A DNA stretch of 64,000 nt from Methylomonas sp. ZR1 (GCF_013141865.1 NZ_RCST01000001.1:3906001-3970000); one strand, 5' to 3'. Numbered from the stretch's first letter, positions 8,435 to 17,222 are shown. Translations and numbers: made by a program. The notes: generated from the sequence alone by a model not told the origin.

Positions 8435-8464
8435 AAGGACTTAGTCAGAGCTTCCTTTTTAATT

Positions 8465-8500
8465 CCCCTCAACCCAACCCTCTCCCGCAAGGAGAGGAGG
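8465..8500. repeat. GGGAGAGG-type palindromic unit (single)
   Basis: The tail CCCCTCAACCCAA is followed by a hairpin CCTCTCC-CGCAA-GGAGAGG. It belongs to the same family as the units at 7559, 7620, 11043, 11141, 11612, 11680, 16117 and 16174, but has no inverted partner beside it. Confidence 0.7.
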
Positions 8501-8544
8501 CTAAACTTAATAGCTTTCCTTTTTCAAAAGAGAGGAGCTTTTAG

Positions 8545-9966
8545 TCAATAAGCCTGCTGCCCCACAAATCCTTTAAAAATAGTTAATACCACAATCTTTA
8601 AATCCAAAATCACAGACCATTGGCGGATGTATTCCAGGTCGTGATGAATCCGTCTTTCCATTTTGTCGATGGTTTCGGTTTCGCCGCGACAACCGCTGAT
8701 TTGCGCCAAGCCTGTGATGCCGGGTTTCATTTTGTGCCGCAGCATATAGCCCTGGATCTGTTTGCGGTAGTATTCATTGTGCGCCACTGCATGGGGCCGT
8801 GGGCCAACCACGGACATGGTGCCGCTCAATACGTTTAGAAATTGCGGCAATTCGTCTAGCGAAGTGCGCCGTAAAAAACTGCCTAGCGGCGTCACCCTGC
8901 TGTCATTGGCCGTGGCTTGTTTGATGCTGTCGCCATTTTCACAGACCGACATAGATCGAAACTTCCAAACCTCAATCTGCTCACCCTTAACCCCGTAACG
9001 CATTTGCTTGAAAATGACCGGCCCCGGCGATGTAATTTTGATCGCAATGGCGATGATCAGCATCGGTATCGCGATAATCGGTAAGATGATCGCGCACAAC
9101 AGTAAATCTTCAAGGCGTTTGACCGCGCCGTCCAGCGACGAATTTAACGGCGTATCGAAGACGCTGACCACCGGTATCCCTTTTACGCTGCTGAGTTTAG
9201 ACTGCATCAGGTTAAAGGTAAAAAAGTCCGGGACAATGTTGACCGACACGGTGCTGTCGGCCAGCTCTCGAATCAATTGGTTGATTCGCTTTTCCGCACG
9301 CAGGGGAAGGGTGATGTAGATATGATCGATTTCTCCGCGTTGCGCTCTTTCCAATAGCTCTTTAAAGTCACCAACGATGACGTCGACCATGTCTTCATCC
9401 TGCCTGCGCTGCTTGTTCTCGATTCGGTCGTCGAAAAATCCCACAAAGCTGTATCCAAGCCACGGCATTTCGGTCAATGCGGCGTTTAGGCGCTTACCTA
9501 ATGAATTGCCGCCCAAAATTGCGTAGTTTCGGGTATTAAGCCCGTGCATCCGCAAATAAGACAACGTCGAGCGGCGCAGCGAGTGCAGCATGATGATGCT
9601 GAGCGGTGCCAGCGGCAGCCAAAGCTCCAATACTTGCCGCGAGTATTCAAACCCAAGGTCGAACACGAAAAAACTGCTGGCAATCAGCGCAAAGGCCACT
9701 ATCCACGACAACAATATCCGTACGGCGTCGTCAAACAGGGGATCGCCCCGCCAGCCGTGATAGATTTCCTGGTGCTCGGCGAAAATACCGAACAGCACCG
9801 TGCAAACAATGAATAAACCTAGGTATTCACGACTGAACGTCTCGCCATAAATATGCAGAGAGATGTATAGCGTGATAAAAATCAACGCGGTGTCCATTGC
9901 CCGCTTAATGCTTTGCAATTCGGGCTGTAGCGGCCTGATAAATCCTTTTGGGCGAAACTGATTCAT
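8545..9966 (-). CDS. Undecaprenyl-phosphate sugar phosphotransferase (WcaJ/WbaP type)
   Basis: A 473-residue polyisoprenyl-phosphate hexose-1-phosphate transferase. It has four N-terminal membrane segments (about 27-45, 50-66, 84-104, 108-126), a Rossmann-like CoA-binding-type domain at about 145-260, a re-entrant hydrophobic segment (LLCAIILPIIAIPMLIIAIA, about 289-308) and the C-terminal catalytic domain with KFRSM, the SLDELPQFLN acidic dyad and VVGPRPH. It loads the first sugar phosphate onto undecaprenyl phosphate at the inner membrane, starting repeat-unit assembly. Its base composition is like the chromosome core, unlike the AT-rich locus downstream. It is probably the first gene of the minus-strand polysaccharide locus, with its promoter in 9967-10247. 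Glucose is the commonest substrate of this type but is not provable here. Confidence 0.92.
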   Translation of the reverse strand: MNQFRPKGFIRPLQPELQSIKRAMDTALIFITLYISLHIYGETFSREYLGLFIVCTVLFGIFAEHQEIYHGWRGDPLFDDAVRILLSWIVAFALIASSFFVFDLGFEYSRQVLELWLPLAPLSIIMLHSLRRSTLSYLRMHGLNTRNYAILGGNSLGKRLNAALTEMPWLGYSFVGFFDDRIENKQRRQDEDMVDVIVGDFKELLERAQRGEIDHIYITLPLRAEKRINQLIRELADSTVSVNIVPDFFTFNLMQSKLSSVKGIPVVSVFDTPLNSSLDGAVKRLEDLLLCAIILPIIAIPMLIIAIAIKITSPGPVIFKQMRYGVKGEQIEVWKFRSMSVCENGDSIKQATANDSRVTPLGSFLRRTSLDELPQFLNVLSGTMSVVGPRPHAVAHNEYYRKQIQGYMLRHKMKPGITGLAQISGCRGETETIDKMERRIHHDLEYIRQWSVILDLKIVVLTIFKGFVGQQAY

Positions 9967-9982
9967 ATCAAATATACTGGTT

Positions 9983-10062
9983 AGCTTAATGAGTGGATCA
10001 TTTGCCTGCCTGATTATAGGACTTTAAGCCAAAATTATTTCAGCTTAATGAAAGCTTAATGA
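9983..10062. promoter_or_regulatory. Three direct repeats AGCTTAATGA in the promoter region
   Basis: The 10-mer AGCTTAATGA occurs at 9983-9992, 10042-10051 and 10053-10062. The last two are spaced 11 bases apart, about one helical turn, and the first is 59 bases away. They lie between the divergent sugar transferase gene and pyrF, close to the sugar transferase start at 9966. Direct repeats at helical spacing are typical of operators for dimeric or oligomeric regulators. The regulator is unknown and the assignment is inference. Confidence 0.4.
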
Positions 10063-10247
10063 AACGCCTGCGGCGGCATGTAAACCGCTAGGCACTAATT
10101 CTTAGCGACATCGCAAGCGCAGCATTTGGTACTCGAATGCCGACTGAAAATTCAACGTTGCTTGCAAGCCACTTTAGCAGGTCTTGCCAAGCTCACCAAT
10201 AAAAACGCCACCCTTAACCAAGTAAACAGACTATTTCATAATTTCCT

Positions 10248-10973
10248 ATGTCAGATTCTTTCATATCAGCTAAAGCCATTCCTGTCCGCGAGCGCCTGAT
10301 CATGGCCCTGGATGTGTCCAGCATCGCCGAGGCGCAAGCCTTGGTCGAAGAGTTGGGTGATGCGGTGATTTTTTACAAAGTAGGCATGGAGTTGTTCATG
10401 TCGGGTGATTATTTCGGTTTTATTGAATGGCTAAAGGCACGTGATAAAAAAGTGTTTGTCGATCTTAAGTTTTTCGATATTCCGGCGACGGTGGGCCGCG
10501 CCATTAAAGCACTGAGTAATAAAGGCGTGGACCTGGCCACTATCCATGGCAACGATTCCATCATGGAAGCGGCAGCAGCAGCGAAAGGCGACTTAAAGGT
10601 TTTGGCCGTCACCGCGTTAACCAGCCTGGATCGCGGCGATTTGGACGACTTGGGCTTTCGGTGCGATGTGCGTGAGTTGGTGTTATCCCGCGCCAAACGC
10701 GCTTTGCAAATCGGCTGCGACGGCATTGTTTCCTCCGGCCTGGAAGTGGCGATGATTCGGGAACAGTTGGGCGAAAAGCTGCTGGTCATCACTCCCGGTA
10801 TCCGGCCGGTGGACAACCGCGAAGACGACGATCAAAAACGTGCGGTAAGCGTCGAACAGGCCATTCAAAACGGCGCGGACTATATAGTGGTGGGCAGACC
10901 CATCCGCGATGCGGCCGACCGTAAAGCGATGGCGGAAAAAATTCAGGGGCAGATAGCGGCGCAGTTTGGTTGA
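10248..10973 (+). CDS. pyrF: Orotidine 5'-phosphate decarboxylase
   Basis: A 241-residue TIM-barrel enzyme that decarboxylates OMP to UMP, the last step of pyrimidine synthesis. The catalytic signature is VFVDLKFFDIPATVG (the D-x-K-x-x-D array, about residues 68-82). Other landmarks are ALDVSS near the N-terminus, ITPGIRP for phosphate binding and YIVVGRPI near the C-terminus. Hexulose-phosphate synthase, a methanotroph relative in the same fold family, differs in these motifs, so pyrF is preferred. It is divergent from the polysaccharide locus. A repeat pair follows 70 bases after its stop. Confidence 0.95.
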   Translation: MSDSFISAKAIPVRERLIMALDVSSIAEAQALVEELGDAVIFYKVGMELFMSGDYFGFIEWLKARDKKVFVDLKFFDIPATVGRAIKALSNKGVDLATIHGNDSIMEAAAAAKGDLKVLAVTALTSLDRGDLDDLGFRCDVRELVLSRAKRALQIGCDGIVSSGLEVAMIREQLGEKLLVITPGIRPVDNREDDDQKRAVSVEQAIQNGADYIVVGRPIRDAADRKAMAEKIQGQIAAQFG

Positions 10974-11042
10974 GTGTTTGCGTTAATCCGGGTTTAGTTA
11001 GCTTGAGGGGTAAAAAATTTAATTTTGCCGGGACTTTTAACT

Positions 11043-11176
11043 CCCCTCACCCCAGCCCTCTCCATGAGGGAGAGGGGGAATACCGGTATTTTTATTAGCT
11101 AGACTAAATTAGGATCGCCCCATCTAGATCGGAAAGATAACTCCCTCTCCCCCCGGGAGAGGGCTGGGGTGAGGGA
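11043..11176. repeat. Inverted pair of GGGAGAGG-type units, upstream of the DUF559 gene
   Basis: Unit 1 (11043-11077) is tail CCCTCACCCCAG then hairpin; unit 2 (11141-11176) is hairpin then tail CTGGGGTGAGGG. An 18-base stretch of unit 1 (11046-11063) is the exact reverse complement of one in unit 2 (11156-11173). The spacer is AT-richer. The DUF559 start codon lies about 20 bases after unit 2. Confidence 0.8.
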
Positions 11177-11196
11177 ATCCAAAAAAGGCTTTTGCA

Positions 11197-11559
11197 ATGA
11201 AAGAATTGGCCCGTTCACTACGCAAAAATCAAACCAACTCAGAACAAGTGATTTGGCAACAGCTCAGAAATCGGCAATTGTTGGGCTGTAAATTTCGTAG
11301 ACAGCAGGTTATCGGCCCATTCATCGTTGATTTTGTTTGCCTGGAACCCAAGTTGGTAATTGAAGTTGATGGCGGGCAGCATGCCGAGCAACAGGAATAC
11401 GATCAAAACAGAAGTCAGTATTTACAACAGCTGGGGTATCGAGTGTTGAGATTTTGGAATCACGAGGTTTTACAAGACATATCTGCCGTGATGGAAGCCA
11501 TTCATCTGACTTTTCTTGAGTTAAGAGATACAGTAAAAATAACTCCCTCTCCTGATTGA
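11197..11559 (+). CDS. DUF559 endonuclease-like protein
   Basis: A 120-residue protein of the DUF559 family, related to very-short-patch-repair endonucleases (PD-(D/E)xK fold). The conserved core is IGPFIVDFVCLEPKLVIEVD followed by GGQH, giving the D...ExD...QH pattern of the active site, then YRVLRFWNHEVL, which is nearly invariant in the family. The N-terminus has the usual NQTNSEQVIWQQLRNRQ start. The last codons (TPSPD and stop) are read from a GGGAGAGG-type repeat, so the 3' end has been changed by repeat sequence. Repeat pairs flank it on both sides. No partner gene is near and the function is not established; a DNA-nicking role is inference. Confidence 0.85.
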   Translation: MKELARSLRKNQTNSEQVIWQQLRNRQLLGCKFRRQQVIGPFIVDFVCLEPKLVIEVDGGQHAEQQEYDQNRSQYLQQLGYRVLRFWNHEVLQDISAVMEAIHLTFLELRDTVKITPSPD

Positions 11560-11713
11560 CGACTGCATGGGTGCACGAGGCTGGGCAATGTCGGGCGTAG
11601 TTGACCAATAAACTCCCTCTCCTGATGGAGAGGGTTGGGGTGAGGAGAATTAAATAAGGTGAATTTCCTATTTTTATGTTCCTCACCCCCTCCTTCTCCC
11701 GTGATAGAAGGGG
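11541..11713. repeat. GGGAGAGG-type repeat cluster after the DUF559 gene
   Basis: The 16-mer AACTCCCTCTCCTGAT occurs twice, at 11541-11556 and 11611-11626, as a 70-base direct repeat. The second copy goes on into a full hairpin-tail unit (to 11647). An oppositely oriented, more diverged unit follows at 11680-11713 (CCTCACCCCCTCCTTCTCCC). The right edge continues as AATTTTTAGAGCCC, similar to the end of the element at 7655-7670. Confidence 0.7.
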
Positions 11714-11827
11714 ATTCCTTTAATTTTTAGAGCCCTTCAAAAGCTAACGCCCGGCATCTAAAATTTAACTCCCTGCAAAAAGTGGGCATAATGCTCCGGT
11801 TTTTAATGCGCGAAACCAGCCAATGCA

Positions 11828-12382
11828 ATGAAACCAGCGGCAAATATCTATTTGATCGGCCTGATGGGTGTGGGTAAAACCACCATAGGCAAACAGATTG
11901 CTAAAGCCTTGCAATGGCCGTTCTACGACAGCGATAGAGTCATCGAGGAATGCACCGGCGTCGATATTCCGACGATCTTCTCTTACGAAGGCGAAGAAGG
12001 CTTCCGGATGCGCGAGCAAACCGTGATCCGTCATTTATCGGCGTTGCAAGGGATAGTAATGGCTACCGGCGGCGGCGCGGTGTTAATGCCGGAAAATCGG
12101 ACTGCGTTAAAGGAAAACGGCTTTGTCGTGTATCTGCATTGCTCTATCGACAAAATCCTGCACCGCACCAAGCACGATACGCAACGCCCGCTGCTACGTA
12201 CCGACAACCCCAGACAACGCCTGCAAACCTTGCTGGCGCAACGCGACCCGCTGTATACCGAATGCGCCGATTTTAAAATCGACTCCGGCGTACTGCCCAC
12301 TAAAACCGTGGTTAAAACCATTTTGCAGCAATATCAGGCTGCTTTAGAAGATCATGAAAGAATTGCAAGTTGCACTAAATAA
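11828..12382 (+). CDS. aroK: Shikimate kinase
   Basis: A 184-residue P-loop kinase that phosphorylates the 3-OH of shikimate in the cytoplasm (chorismate pathway). Walker A is GLMGVGKTT (residues 11-19), the shikimate-binding acidic pair is in [10 protein letters not shown], Arg contacts lie in EGFRMREQ, and the Walker B-like turn is ATGGGAVL. The lid region holds QRPLLR. Its end overlaps aroB by 29 bases, so the two are translationally coupled, as in many gammaproteobacteria. A weak -10-like CATAAT occurs about 35 bases upstream. Confidence 0.96.
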   Translation: MKPAANIYLIGLMGVGKTTIGKQIAKALQWPFYDSDRVIEECTGVDIPTIFSYEGEEGFRMREQTVIRHLSALQGIVMATGGGAVLMPENRTALKENGFVVYLHCSIDKILHRTKHDTQRPLLRTDNPRQRLQTLLAQRDPLYTECADFKIDSGVLPTKTVVKTILQQYQAALEDHERIASCTK

Positions 12383-13439
12383 CGACAGAAGTTATCCGAT
12401 TTACATTGGTGCCGGCTTACTGGCCCAGGCGGAACTGGTGACTAAACATATTCGCTCCAAGCAGGTATTGATCGTTACTAACGAGACTATCGCCCCGCTT
12501 TATCTGGCCAAATTGCAGACGGCATTGGGCGGCGACTATCAAGTCGAAGCAGTCATTCTCCCAGACGGCGAGCAATACAAAACGCTCGAATATTTAGAAA
12601 AAGTCTTCGATCAATTGCTCGCCAAAAAATTTAGCCGCAACGCCACGTTAATTGCCTTGGGCGGCGGAGTGATCGGCGACATGGGCGGCTTTGCGGCGGC
12701 CTGTTATCAACGCGGCATCGCCTTTATCCAAATCCCCACCACTCTATTGGCTCAGGTCGATTCCTCCGTCGGCGGTAAAACCGGCGTGAACCATCCGCTG
12801 GGTAAAAATATGATAGGCGCGTTTTATCAACCGCAATGCGTCATCGCCGACGCTGACGTGCTGGATACTCTTGACGACAGACAACTTTCGGCTGGCCTGG
12901 CGGAAGTCATTAAATACGGTCTGATCCGCGACCCCGGCTTTTTAGAATGGCTGGAAGCCAATATGTCAAAATTGCTGGCGCGCGATAAAGACGCCTTGGC
13001 TTATGCCATCGAGCGCTCCTGCATCAATAAAGCGGAAGTGGTCGGCGAAGACGAGTTCGAATCCGGTGTGCGCGCCACGCTAAATCTAGGCCACACCTTC
13101 GGCCATGCCATCGAAACCGGCAGCGGTTATGGTCATTATCTGCATGGCGAGGCGGTGGCTATCGGCACTTGTTTTGCCGCCGATTTGTCGCGGCGCCTGG
13201 GCTGGCTGAACGATGCCGACGTCGAGCGCATTATCGCCGTATTCAAGGCCGCCAATTTGCCCGTCACACCGCCTAAGGAAATGACGACCGAACAATATGT
13301 GGACTTGATGGCCGTGGACAAAAAAAATGTCGACGGCAAAATTCGGGTGATTTTGCTGGAAGCGGTCGGCAAAGCCTCTCTCCCCGTCAACGTCGATCTG
13401 GCGCAATTGCAGGCAACCTTGAACAGCTATGCTGGATAA
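12354..13439 (+). CDS. aroB: 3-dehydroquinate synthase
   Basis: A 361-residue enzyme converting DAHP to 3-dehydroquinate with NAD+ and a divalent metal. Visible signatures are [20 protein letters not shown] (NAD and substrate binding), [20 protein letters not shown], and the metal ligands around EVIKYG, the Glu near KAEVVGEDE, and [11 protein letters not shown]. Length is normal. It overlaps aroK upstream by 29 bases and the AAA/SPOR gene downstream by 11 bases, which implies a single operon. Confidence 0.97.
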   Translation: MKELQVALNNDRSYPIYIGAGLLAQAELVTKHIRSKQVLIVTNETIAPLYLAKLQTALGGDYQVEAVILPDGEQYKTLEYLEKVFDQLLAKKFSRNATLIALGGGVIGDMGGFAAACYQRGIAFIQIPTTLLAQVDSSVGGKTGVNHPLGKNMIGAFYQPQCVIADADVLDTLDDRQLSAGLAEVIKYGLIRDPGFLEWLEANMSKLLARDKDALAYAIERSCINKAEVVGEDEFESGVRATLNLGHTFGHAIETGSGYGHYLHGEAVAIGTCFAADLSRRLGWLNDADVERIIAVFKAANLPVTPPKEMTTEQYVDLMAVDKKNVDGKIRVILLEAVGKASLPVNVDLAQLQATLNSYAG

Positions 13440-14988
13440 CGACGACCTGACTTACAGTTACCAAAAGCGCTCCGTGGTCAACAATACCGAACGGGCCTTG
13501 ATAACGCTGGAGCGCTCGCAAAAGCTGGATTTGCTGCTGCACTTGCTGGCCAATTTGCAGCAATCTCTGATCGTCTGTGGCCCGGAAGGCATCGGTAAAA
13601 CCACGTTATTGGAGGCTGTCAGGCAAAATCGCAAGGATATGTGGGAGGTCGTGTTGTTGCCTGCCTCAGCAGACTCCAGCTTCGAAAGTCTGATCAACGA
13701 TGTGTTACGCGGTCTGAACCTCGCCAAAGCCTCGGCTTTCGATCTAAGCGCATTGCGCGACAAATGCGCCAAACAAAAAGTAGTGCTGTTGATCGACGAT
13801 GCCGGCAACTTGGTGCCCGGCTTGATCACAATGCTGATCGAGTTTGCCGAATCGCTACCGGGTTTGCGACTGGTGTTGGCGATGAATCACGATCAATTCC
13901 ACATCAAAAGCGGTACCGACAAACGGGTGGAAGAATGTCATTTCATCGAACTACCGCCGCTCAGCAAAAAGCAATGCGGCGAGTATTTGCAAAACCTGTC
14001 GGCGCAACCGGGCGCGGTGGTGTCATTCAACGCCATCAGCGACAGCCTGATCGAGGATTTATACCGCGCCAGCAACGGCATCCCCGGCAAAATTCTGGCG
14101 CAATTGCCTAAATGGGCTAATTACCAAAGCCAAAAACGCAGCAAGGTGGGATTATGGTTGGCAATCGCCGGCGTTTTAGCCGGAGCCGGCTATGCGGTGC
14201 AATCTTTATTACCGCTGGACAGGATTATTGAACAGCCCTCCGTCAATGCGCCGCTTGCCAGCCAAAGCGAAAACACCAGCAAGCTTGTGATCGAAAGCCT
14301 GCCCGTTCCGGCAACACCTGCACTCGTAGAGCCATCGGTTCCTGCAAATGAGATACCAATAGCACCAATCCCGGTTGCAGCATTGCCCGAACCTAAAGCT
14401 ACCGAGCCGGAACCGTCACCACCTATTGATGCGGTCGCCGTTGCCCCCGTTCAGGAAAAGCCCAAGCCGGCCAATCCTGTTCCAAATAACACGGAAAAAC
14501 AGCCGGCAAGCCAGCCTGTTGCCAGCGAAACTATCAGTGCAGCAGCAACCGTCACCAGCCCGGCGTCACCTAAACCCGAGCCGCAGCCGGAAAAACCAGC
14601 AACGCCTGTCGCAGAGCCAATCCCTGCAGCAGAGCCGCCGCCCATCCAAGCCGCGACCAAGCCCGTGGAACGTAAACCTGCCAAACCCGCCTTCGAAGGC
14701 AGCGACCAGGACTGGATAATGGCGCAACCGGCCGGCAACTTCACGCTGCAAGTCATGGTACTGTCCAGTAAAGATGCGGCGCTACGTTTCCAAAAAAAAT
14801 ACGCCGATTACCGCGACGGCCTGAAGTTCTATCCGATCAAACAAGGCGAACAGGAAAAATACGTGGTAATTTACGGCTCTTTTCAAACCGCCGCCGAAGC
14901 GATCCAGCTTAAAGCCGTGATGCCCGGCGAATTTAAGCAGGCCATGGAAAAGCGCTTCCGGGCCGTACAAAAAGAAAGCCGCCGCTGA
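13429..14988 (+). CDS. AAA-ATPase/SPOR-domain cell-division protein (DamX-like)
   Basis: A 519-residue single-pass membrane protein. The N-terminal cytoplasmic AAA domain has Walker [10 protein letters not shown] (about 50-58) and Walker B-like VVLLIDDAG. One membrane helix ([18 protein letters not shown], about 239-256) is followed by a long Pro/Ala/Glu-rich periplasmic linker (about 275-425) and a C-terminal SPOR domain (about 435-510, [20 protein letters not shown]), which binds denuded septal peptidoglycan. The order aroK-aroB-damX is conserved in gammaproteobacteria. Compared with E. coli DamX it carries the additional N-terminal ATPase seen in many relatives. It probably acts at the division site. 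Confidence 0.88.
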   Translation: MLDNDDLTYSYQKRSVVNNTERALITLERSQKLDLLLHLLANLQQSLIVCGPEGIGKTTLLEAVRQNRKDMWEVVLLPASADSSFESLINDVLRGLNLAKASAFDLSALRDKCAKQKVVLLIDDAGNLVPGLITMLIEFAESLPGLRLVLAMNHDQFHIKSGTDKRVEECHFIELPPLSKKQCGEYLQNLSAQPGAVVSFNAISDSLIEDLYRASNGIPGKILAQLPKWANYQSQKRSKVGLWLAIAGVLAGAGYAVQSLLPLDRIIEQPSVNAPLASQSENTSKLVIESLPVPATPALVEPSVPANEIPIAPIPVAALPEPKATEPEPSPPIDAVAVAPVQEKPKPANPVPNNTEKQPASQPVASETISAAATVTSPASPKPEPQPEKPATPVAEPIPAAEPPPIQAATKPVERKPAKPAFEGSDQDWIMAQPAGNFTLQVMVLSSKDAALRFQKKYADYRDGLKFYPIKQGEQEKYVVIYGSFQTAAEAIQLKAVMPGEFKQAMEKRFRAVQKESRR

Positions 14989-15009
14989 TTCTCACCCCCA
15001 ATCAAACGA

Positions 15010-16074
15010 ATGACCAACTTACAAAACGACTTATTCTTAAAAGCCCTGTTAAGACAGCCTGTCGAGCGCACACCGGTCTGGATGATGCGCCAAGCCGGAC
15101 GTTATTTACCCGAGTATCGGGAAGTGCGCGCCAAGGCCGGCAGCTTCATGCAGCTATGCACCAATCCGGAACTGGCCTGCGAAGTGACCTTGCAACCGCT
15201 GGAACGTTTTAATTTCGACGCTGCCATCTTGTTTTCCGACATTCTGACCATTCCCGATGCGATGGGCCTAGGCTTGTCGTTTGCCGAAGGTGAAGGCCCG
15301 CAATTCTCAAACCCGGTTAGAACCGCCGCTGACATCGCCAAACTGCCGATTCCCGATCCTGAAGCCGAATTGCGCTACGTGATCGACGCAGTGCGCTTGA
15401 TCAAAACCAATCTGCATGGGCGAGTGCCATTGATCGGTTTTTCCGGAAGTCCCTGGACGCTGGCCACCTACATGGTGGAAGGCAAAAGTAGCAAAAGCTT
15501 TCAGAAAGTAAAAAGCCTGATGTTCGAACAACCGCAACTCATGCACCAAATGCTGGATAAGCTGGCGCAATCGGTCGCCTCTTATTTGAATGCGCAAATC
15601 GCCGCCGGCGCCGATGCGGTGATGGTGTTCGACACCTGGGGGGGCATGCTCAGCCACGACGATTATCTGGAGTTTTCGCTACGCTATGCGCGGCAGGTTC
15701 GCGAGCTGTTAAATACCCGCCACGATGGCAAGAAAATCCCCACCATTTTGTTTACCAAGGGCGGCGGTCTGTGGCTGGAAGCGATGGCCGATACCGGTTA
15801 CGACGCACTGGGCCTGGACTGGCAAACCGACATCGGCCAAGCGCGCGCCCGAGTCGGCGACCGGGTGGCGTTGCAGGGCAATATGGACCCGATCACGCTA
15901 TATGCGCAACCGGAAGTGATCCGCGAGAAAGTCGGCAAAGTGCTGCAAGGTTTCGGCAATGGCTCGGGACATGTATTCAATCTGGGTCACGGCATTTTGC
16001 CGGACATTAATCCGGAACACGTCAAGGCCATGGTCGATGCGGTGCGGGAATTGAGTCCGCAATATCATCGATAA
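15010..16074 (+). CDS. hemE: Uroporphyrinogen decarboxylase
   Basis: A 354-residue enzyme that removes four carboxyls from uroporphyrinogen III to give coproporphyrinogen III. The two family signatures are present: [11 protein letters not shown] near residue 28 and [16 protein letters not shown] near 143. The catalytic Asp lies in [12 protein letters not shown], and the C-terminal [10 protein letters not shown] is also typical. It begins 21 bases after the SPOR gene and may share its transcript. A repeat pair follows. Confidence 0.97.
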   Translation: MTNLQNDLFLKALLRQPVERTPVWMMRQAGRYLPEYREVRAKAGSFMQLCTNPELACEVTLQPLERFNFDAAILFSDILTIPDAMGLGLSFAEGEGPQFSNPVRTAADIAKLPIPDPEAELRYVIDAVRLIKTNLHGRVPLIGFSGSPWTLATYMVEGKSSKSFQKVKSLMFEQPQLMHQMLDKLAQSVASYLNAQIAAGADAVMVFDTWGGMLSHDDYLEFSLRYARQVRELLNTRHDGKKIPTILFTKGGGLWLEAMADTGYDALGLDWQTDIGQARARVGDRVALQGNMDPITLYAQPEVIREKVGKVLQGFGNGSGHVFNLGHGILPDINPEHVKAMVDAVRELSPQYHR

Positions 16075-16116
16075 ATAAGGGCATTTACACTTAAGGACAA
16101 TGCCGCTAAGTTACGC

Positions 16117-16208
16117 CTCCCTCTCCCTCCGGGAGAGGGCTGGGGTGAGGGGTGTAAATAATTGATTTTAATCTCCCTCATCCTAACCTTCTCCCGGAGG
16201 GAGAAGGA
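16117..16208. repeat. Inverted pair of GGGAGAGG-type units after hemE
   Basis: A hairpin-tail unit (16117-16152, hairpin around CCCTCCGGGAG, tail CTGGGGTGAGG) faces a tail-hairpin unit (16174-16208, CCTCATCCTAACC then TTCTCCCGGAGGGAGAA). The orientation is the same as inside the element at 7536-7670, and the pair fills the gap between hemE and the YjbQ-like gene. Confidence 0.8.
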
Positions 16209-16333
16209 ATTATCTACCTCAACTTTGCGGTATTGCTCCGGGATTAGAGGACCAATGGCGGAGTTTTACGATTCGCTGAATAATTTGCAGCCATCCAAAT
16301 TTCCAGCATTTATCAATTTTTAACATTCTCGCC

Positions 16334-16753
16334 ATGTGGATTCAAAAACGCATCCAGCTTGCCGCAAAACCGCGCGGTTTTCATTTGATCACGCGGGAAA
16401 TCGTCGGCCAGCTAGCCGAGCTGGATAAAATTGAAATCGGCTTGGCGCATGTGTTTTTGCAACATACCTCGGCATCGCTGGCAATCAACGAAAACGCGGA
16501 CGCGGACGTGCGCCGAGACCTGGAAAGTTATTTCTCCCGAGCGGTAACGGAAAATGAACCATACTACCGCCACACGCTCGAAGGGCCGGACGATATGCCC
16601 GCTCATATTAAAACCGTTATTTTAGGCAGCTCGCTGAGCATTCCGATCAGCGACGGCCAATTGGCCTTGGGGATTTGGCAGGGCATTTATCTATGTGAGC
16701 ATCGCAATCATGCAGGCAATCGCACTATCATCGTTACACTACACGGCGAATAA
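16334..16753 (+). CDS. YjbQ/UPF0047 family protein
   Basis: A 139-residue protein of the YjbQ family, which forms trimers with a His-rich site and has been linked to weak thiamine-phosphate-synthase activity in E. coli. Family landmarks are HVFLQHTSASLAINENADADV, here given in part as LQHTSASLAINENAD, then LEGPDDMPAHIK and the C-terminal GIYLCEHRN. The His residues in QHTSAS, PAHIK and CEHR are the usual metal or phosphate ligands. Biological role remains uncertain. It is followed within 11 bases by the DUF411 gene. Confidence 0.9.
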   Translation: MWIQKRIQLAAKPRGFHLITREIVGQLAELDKIEIGLAHVFLQHTSASLAINENADADVRRDLESYFSRAVTENEPYYRHTLEGPDDMPAHIKTVILGSSLSIPISDGQLALGIWQGIYLCEHRNHAGNRTIIVTLHGE

Positions 16754-16763
16754 AGAGGTATTT

Positions 16764-17222
16764 ATGAGAGCAGCAAAACTAATCGTTTTATTACTGGCGG
16801 CTTGCAGCCAAAGCCTGTCCGCCGAGGAAGCCGGCAAGCCGCTGGAAATGACAGTCTATCGCAGCCCCACTTGCGGTTGTTGCGGTAAATGGCTGGAACA
16901 TGCCAAACAAAACGGTTTTAAAATCAACGACATGGTTAGCGATGACATGGAAACCATCAAAGCCCGTTTCGGTGTCCCTGAGAAGCTGGCGTCCTGCCAT
17001 ACTGCGGTCGTGGACGGCCACGTGATCGAAGGCCATGTGCCTGCTACCGATATTCAAAAGCTTTTGCAAAGCAAATCCAACATAGTCGGTATCGCCGCGC
17101 CGGGCATGCCGATGGGCAGCCCCGGCATGGAAATGGGCGGGCAGCAAGATGCGTACAAGGTGGTTTCCTTCGATAAGGAAGGTAAGTATGAAGTGTTTGC
17201 AGAGCATGGCAGCAAGCAATAA
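16764..17222 (+). CDS. DUF411 metal-binding protein, exported
   Basis: A 152-residue protein starting at ATG 16764, which has AAGAGGT upstream; an earlier in-frame ATG lies inside the previous gene. The N-terminus is a signal sequence (KLIVLLLAACSQSLSA), and LAAC could also be a lipobox. The DUF411 core is YRSPTCGCCGKW (a C-x-C-C metal site), a Cys-His in ASCHTAVV, and HVIEGHVPATDI. DUF411 proteins are often found with copper-handling genes. A Met/Gly-rich tail (GMPMGSPGMEMGG) could also bind metal. It probably acts in the periplasm in metal binding; the metal is inferred. Confidence 0.88.
   Translation: MRAAKLIVLLLAACSQSLSAEEAGKPLEMTVYRSPTCGCCGKWLEHAKQNGFKINDMVSDDMETIKARFGVPEKLASCHTAVVDGHVIEGHVPATDIQKLLQSKSNIVGIAAPGMPMGSPGMEMGGQQDAYKVVSFDKEGKYEVFAEHGSKQ

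Larger units (their letters stand above)
7802..8544. other. Gene-free stretch with several palindromic repeat families
   Basis: About 740 bases with no credible gene. It holds a decayed REP-like unit (TTCCGGCA and TGCCGGAA arms at 8026-8046), a roughly 61-bp imperfect palindrome (8169-8229), a further imperfect inverted pair (8375-8434) and one GGGAGAGG-type unit (8465-8500). Open frames here on the plus strand are read-through of these repeats. The stretch separates the sugar transferase gene from the rest of the polysaccharide locus. Confidence 0.7.

Noticed and set aside
8341..8440. tRNA-like GGTTCGA sequence
   Set aside because: The GGTTCGA word belongs to an interspersed palindrome; no acceptor stem, anticodon arm or CCA-end could be fitted.
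10248..10973. Hexulose-6-phosphate synthase instead of pyrF
   Set aside because: The two share a fold and the organism may be a methanotroph, but the DLKFFDIPATV active site, ITPGIRP and YIVVGRPI fit OMP decarboxylase.
7559..16208. CRISPR array made of the repeated GGGAGAGG units
   Set aside because: Units are palindromic, in alternating orientation, unevenly spaced over 9 kb and differ in sequence; there are no spacers of regular size and no cas genes.
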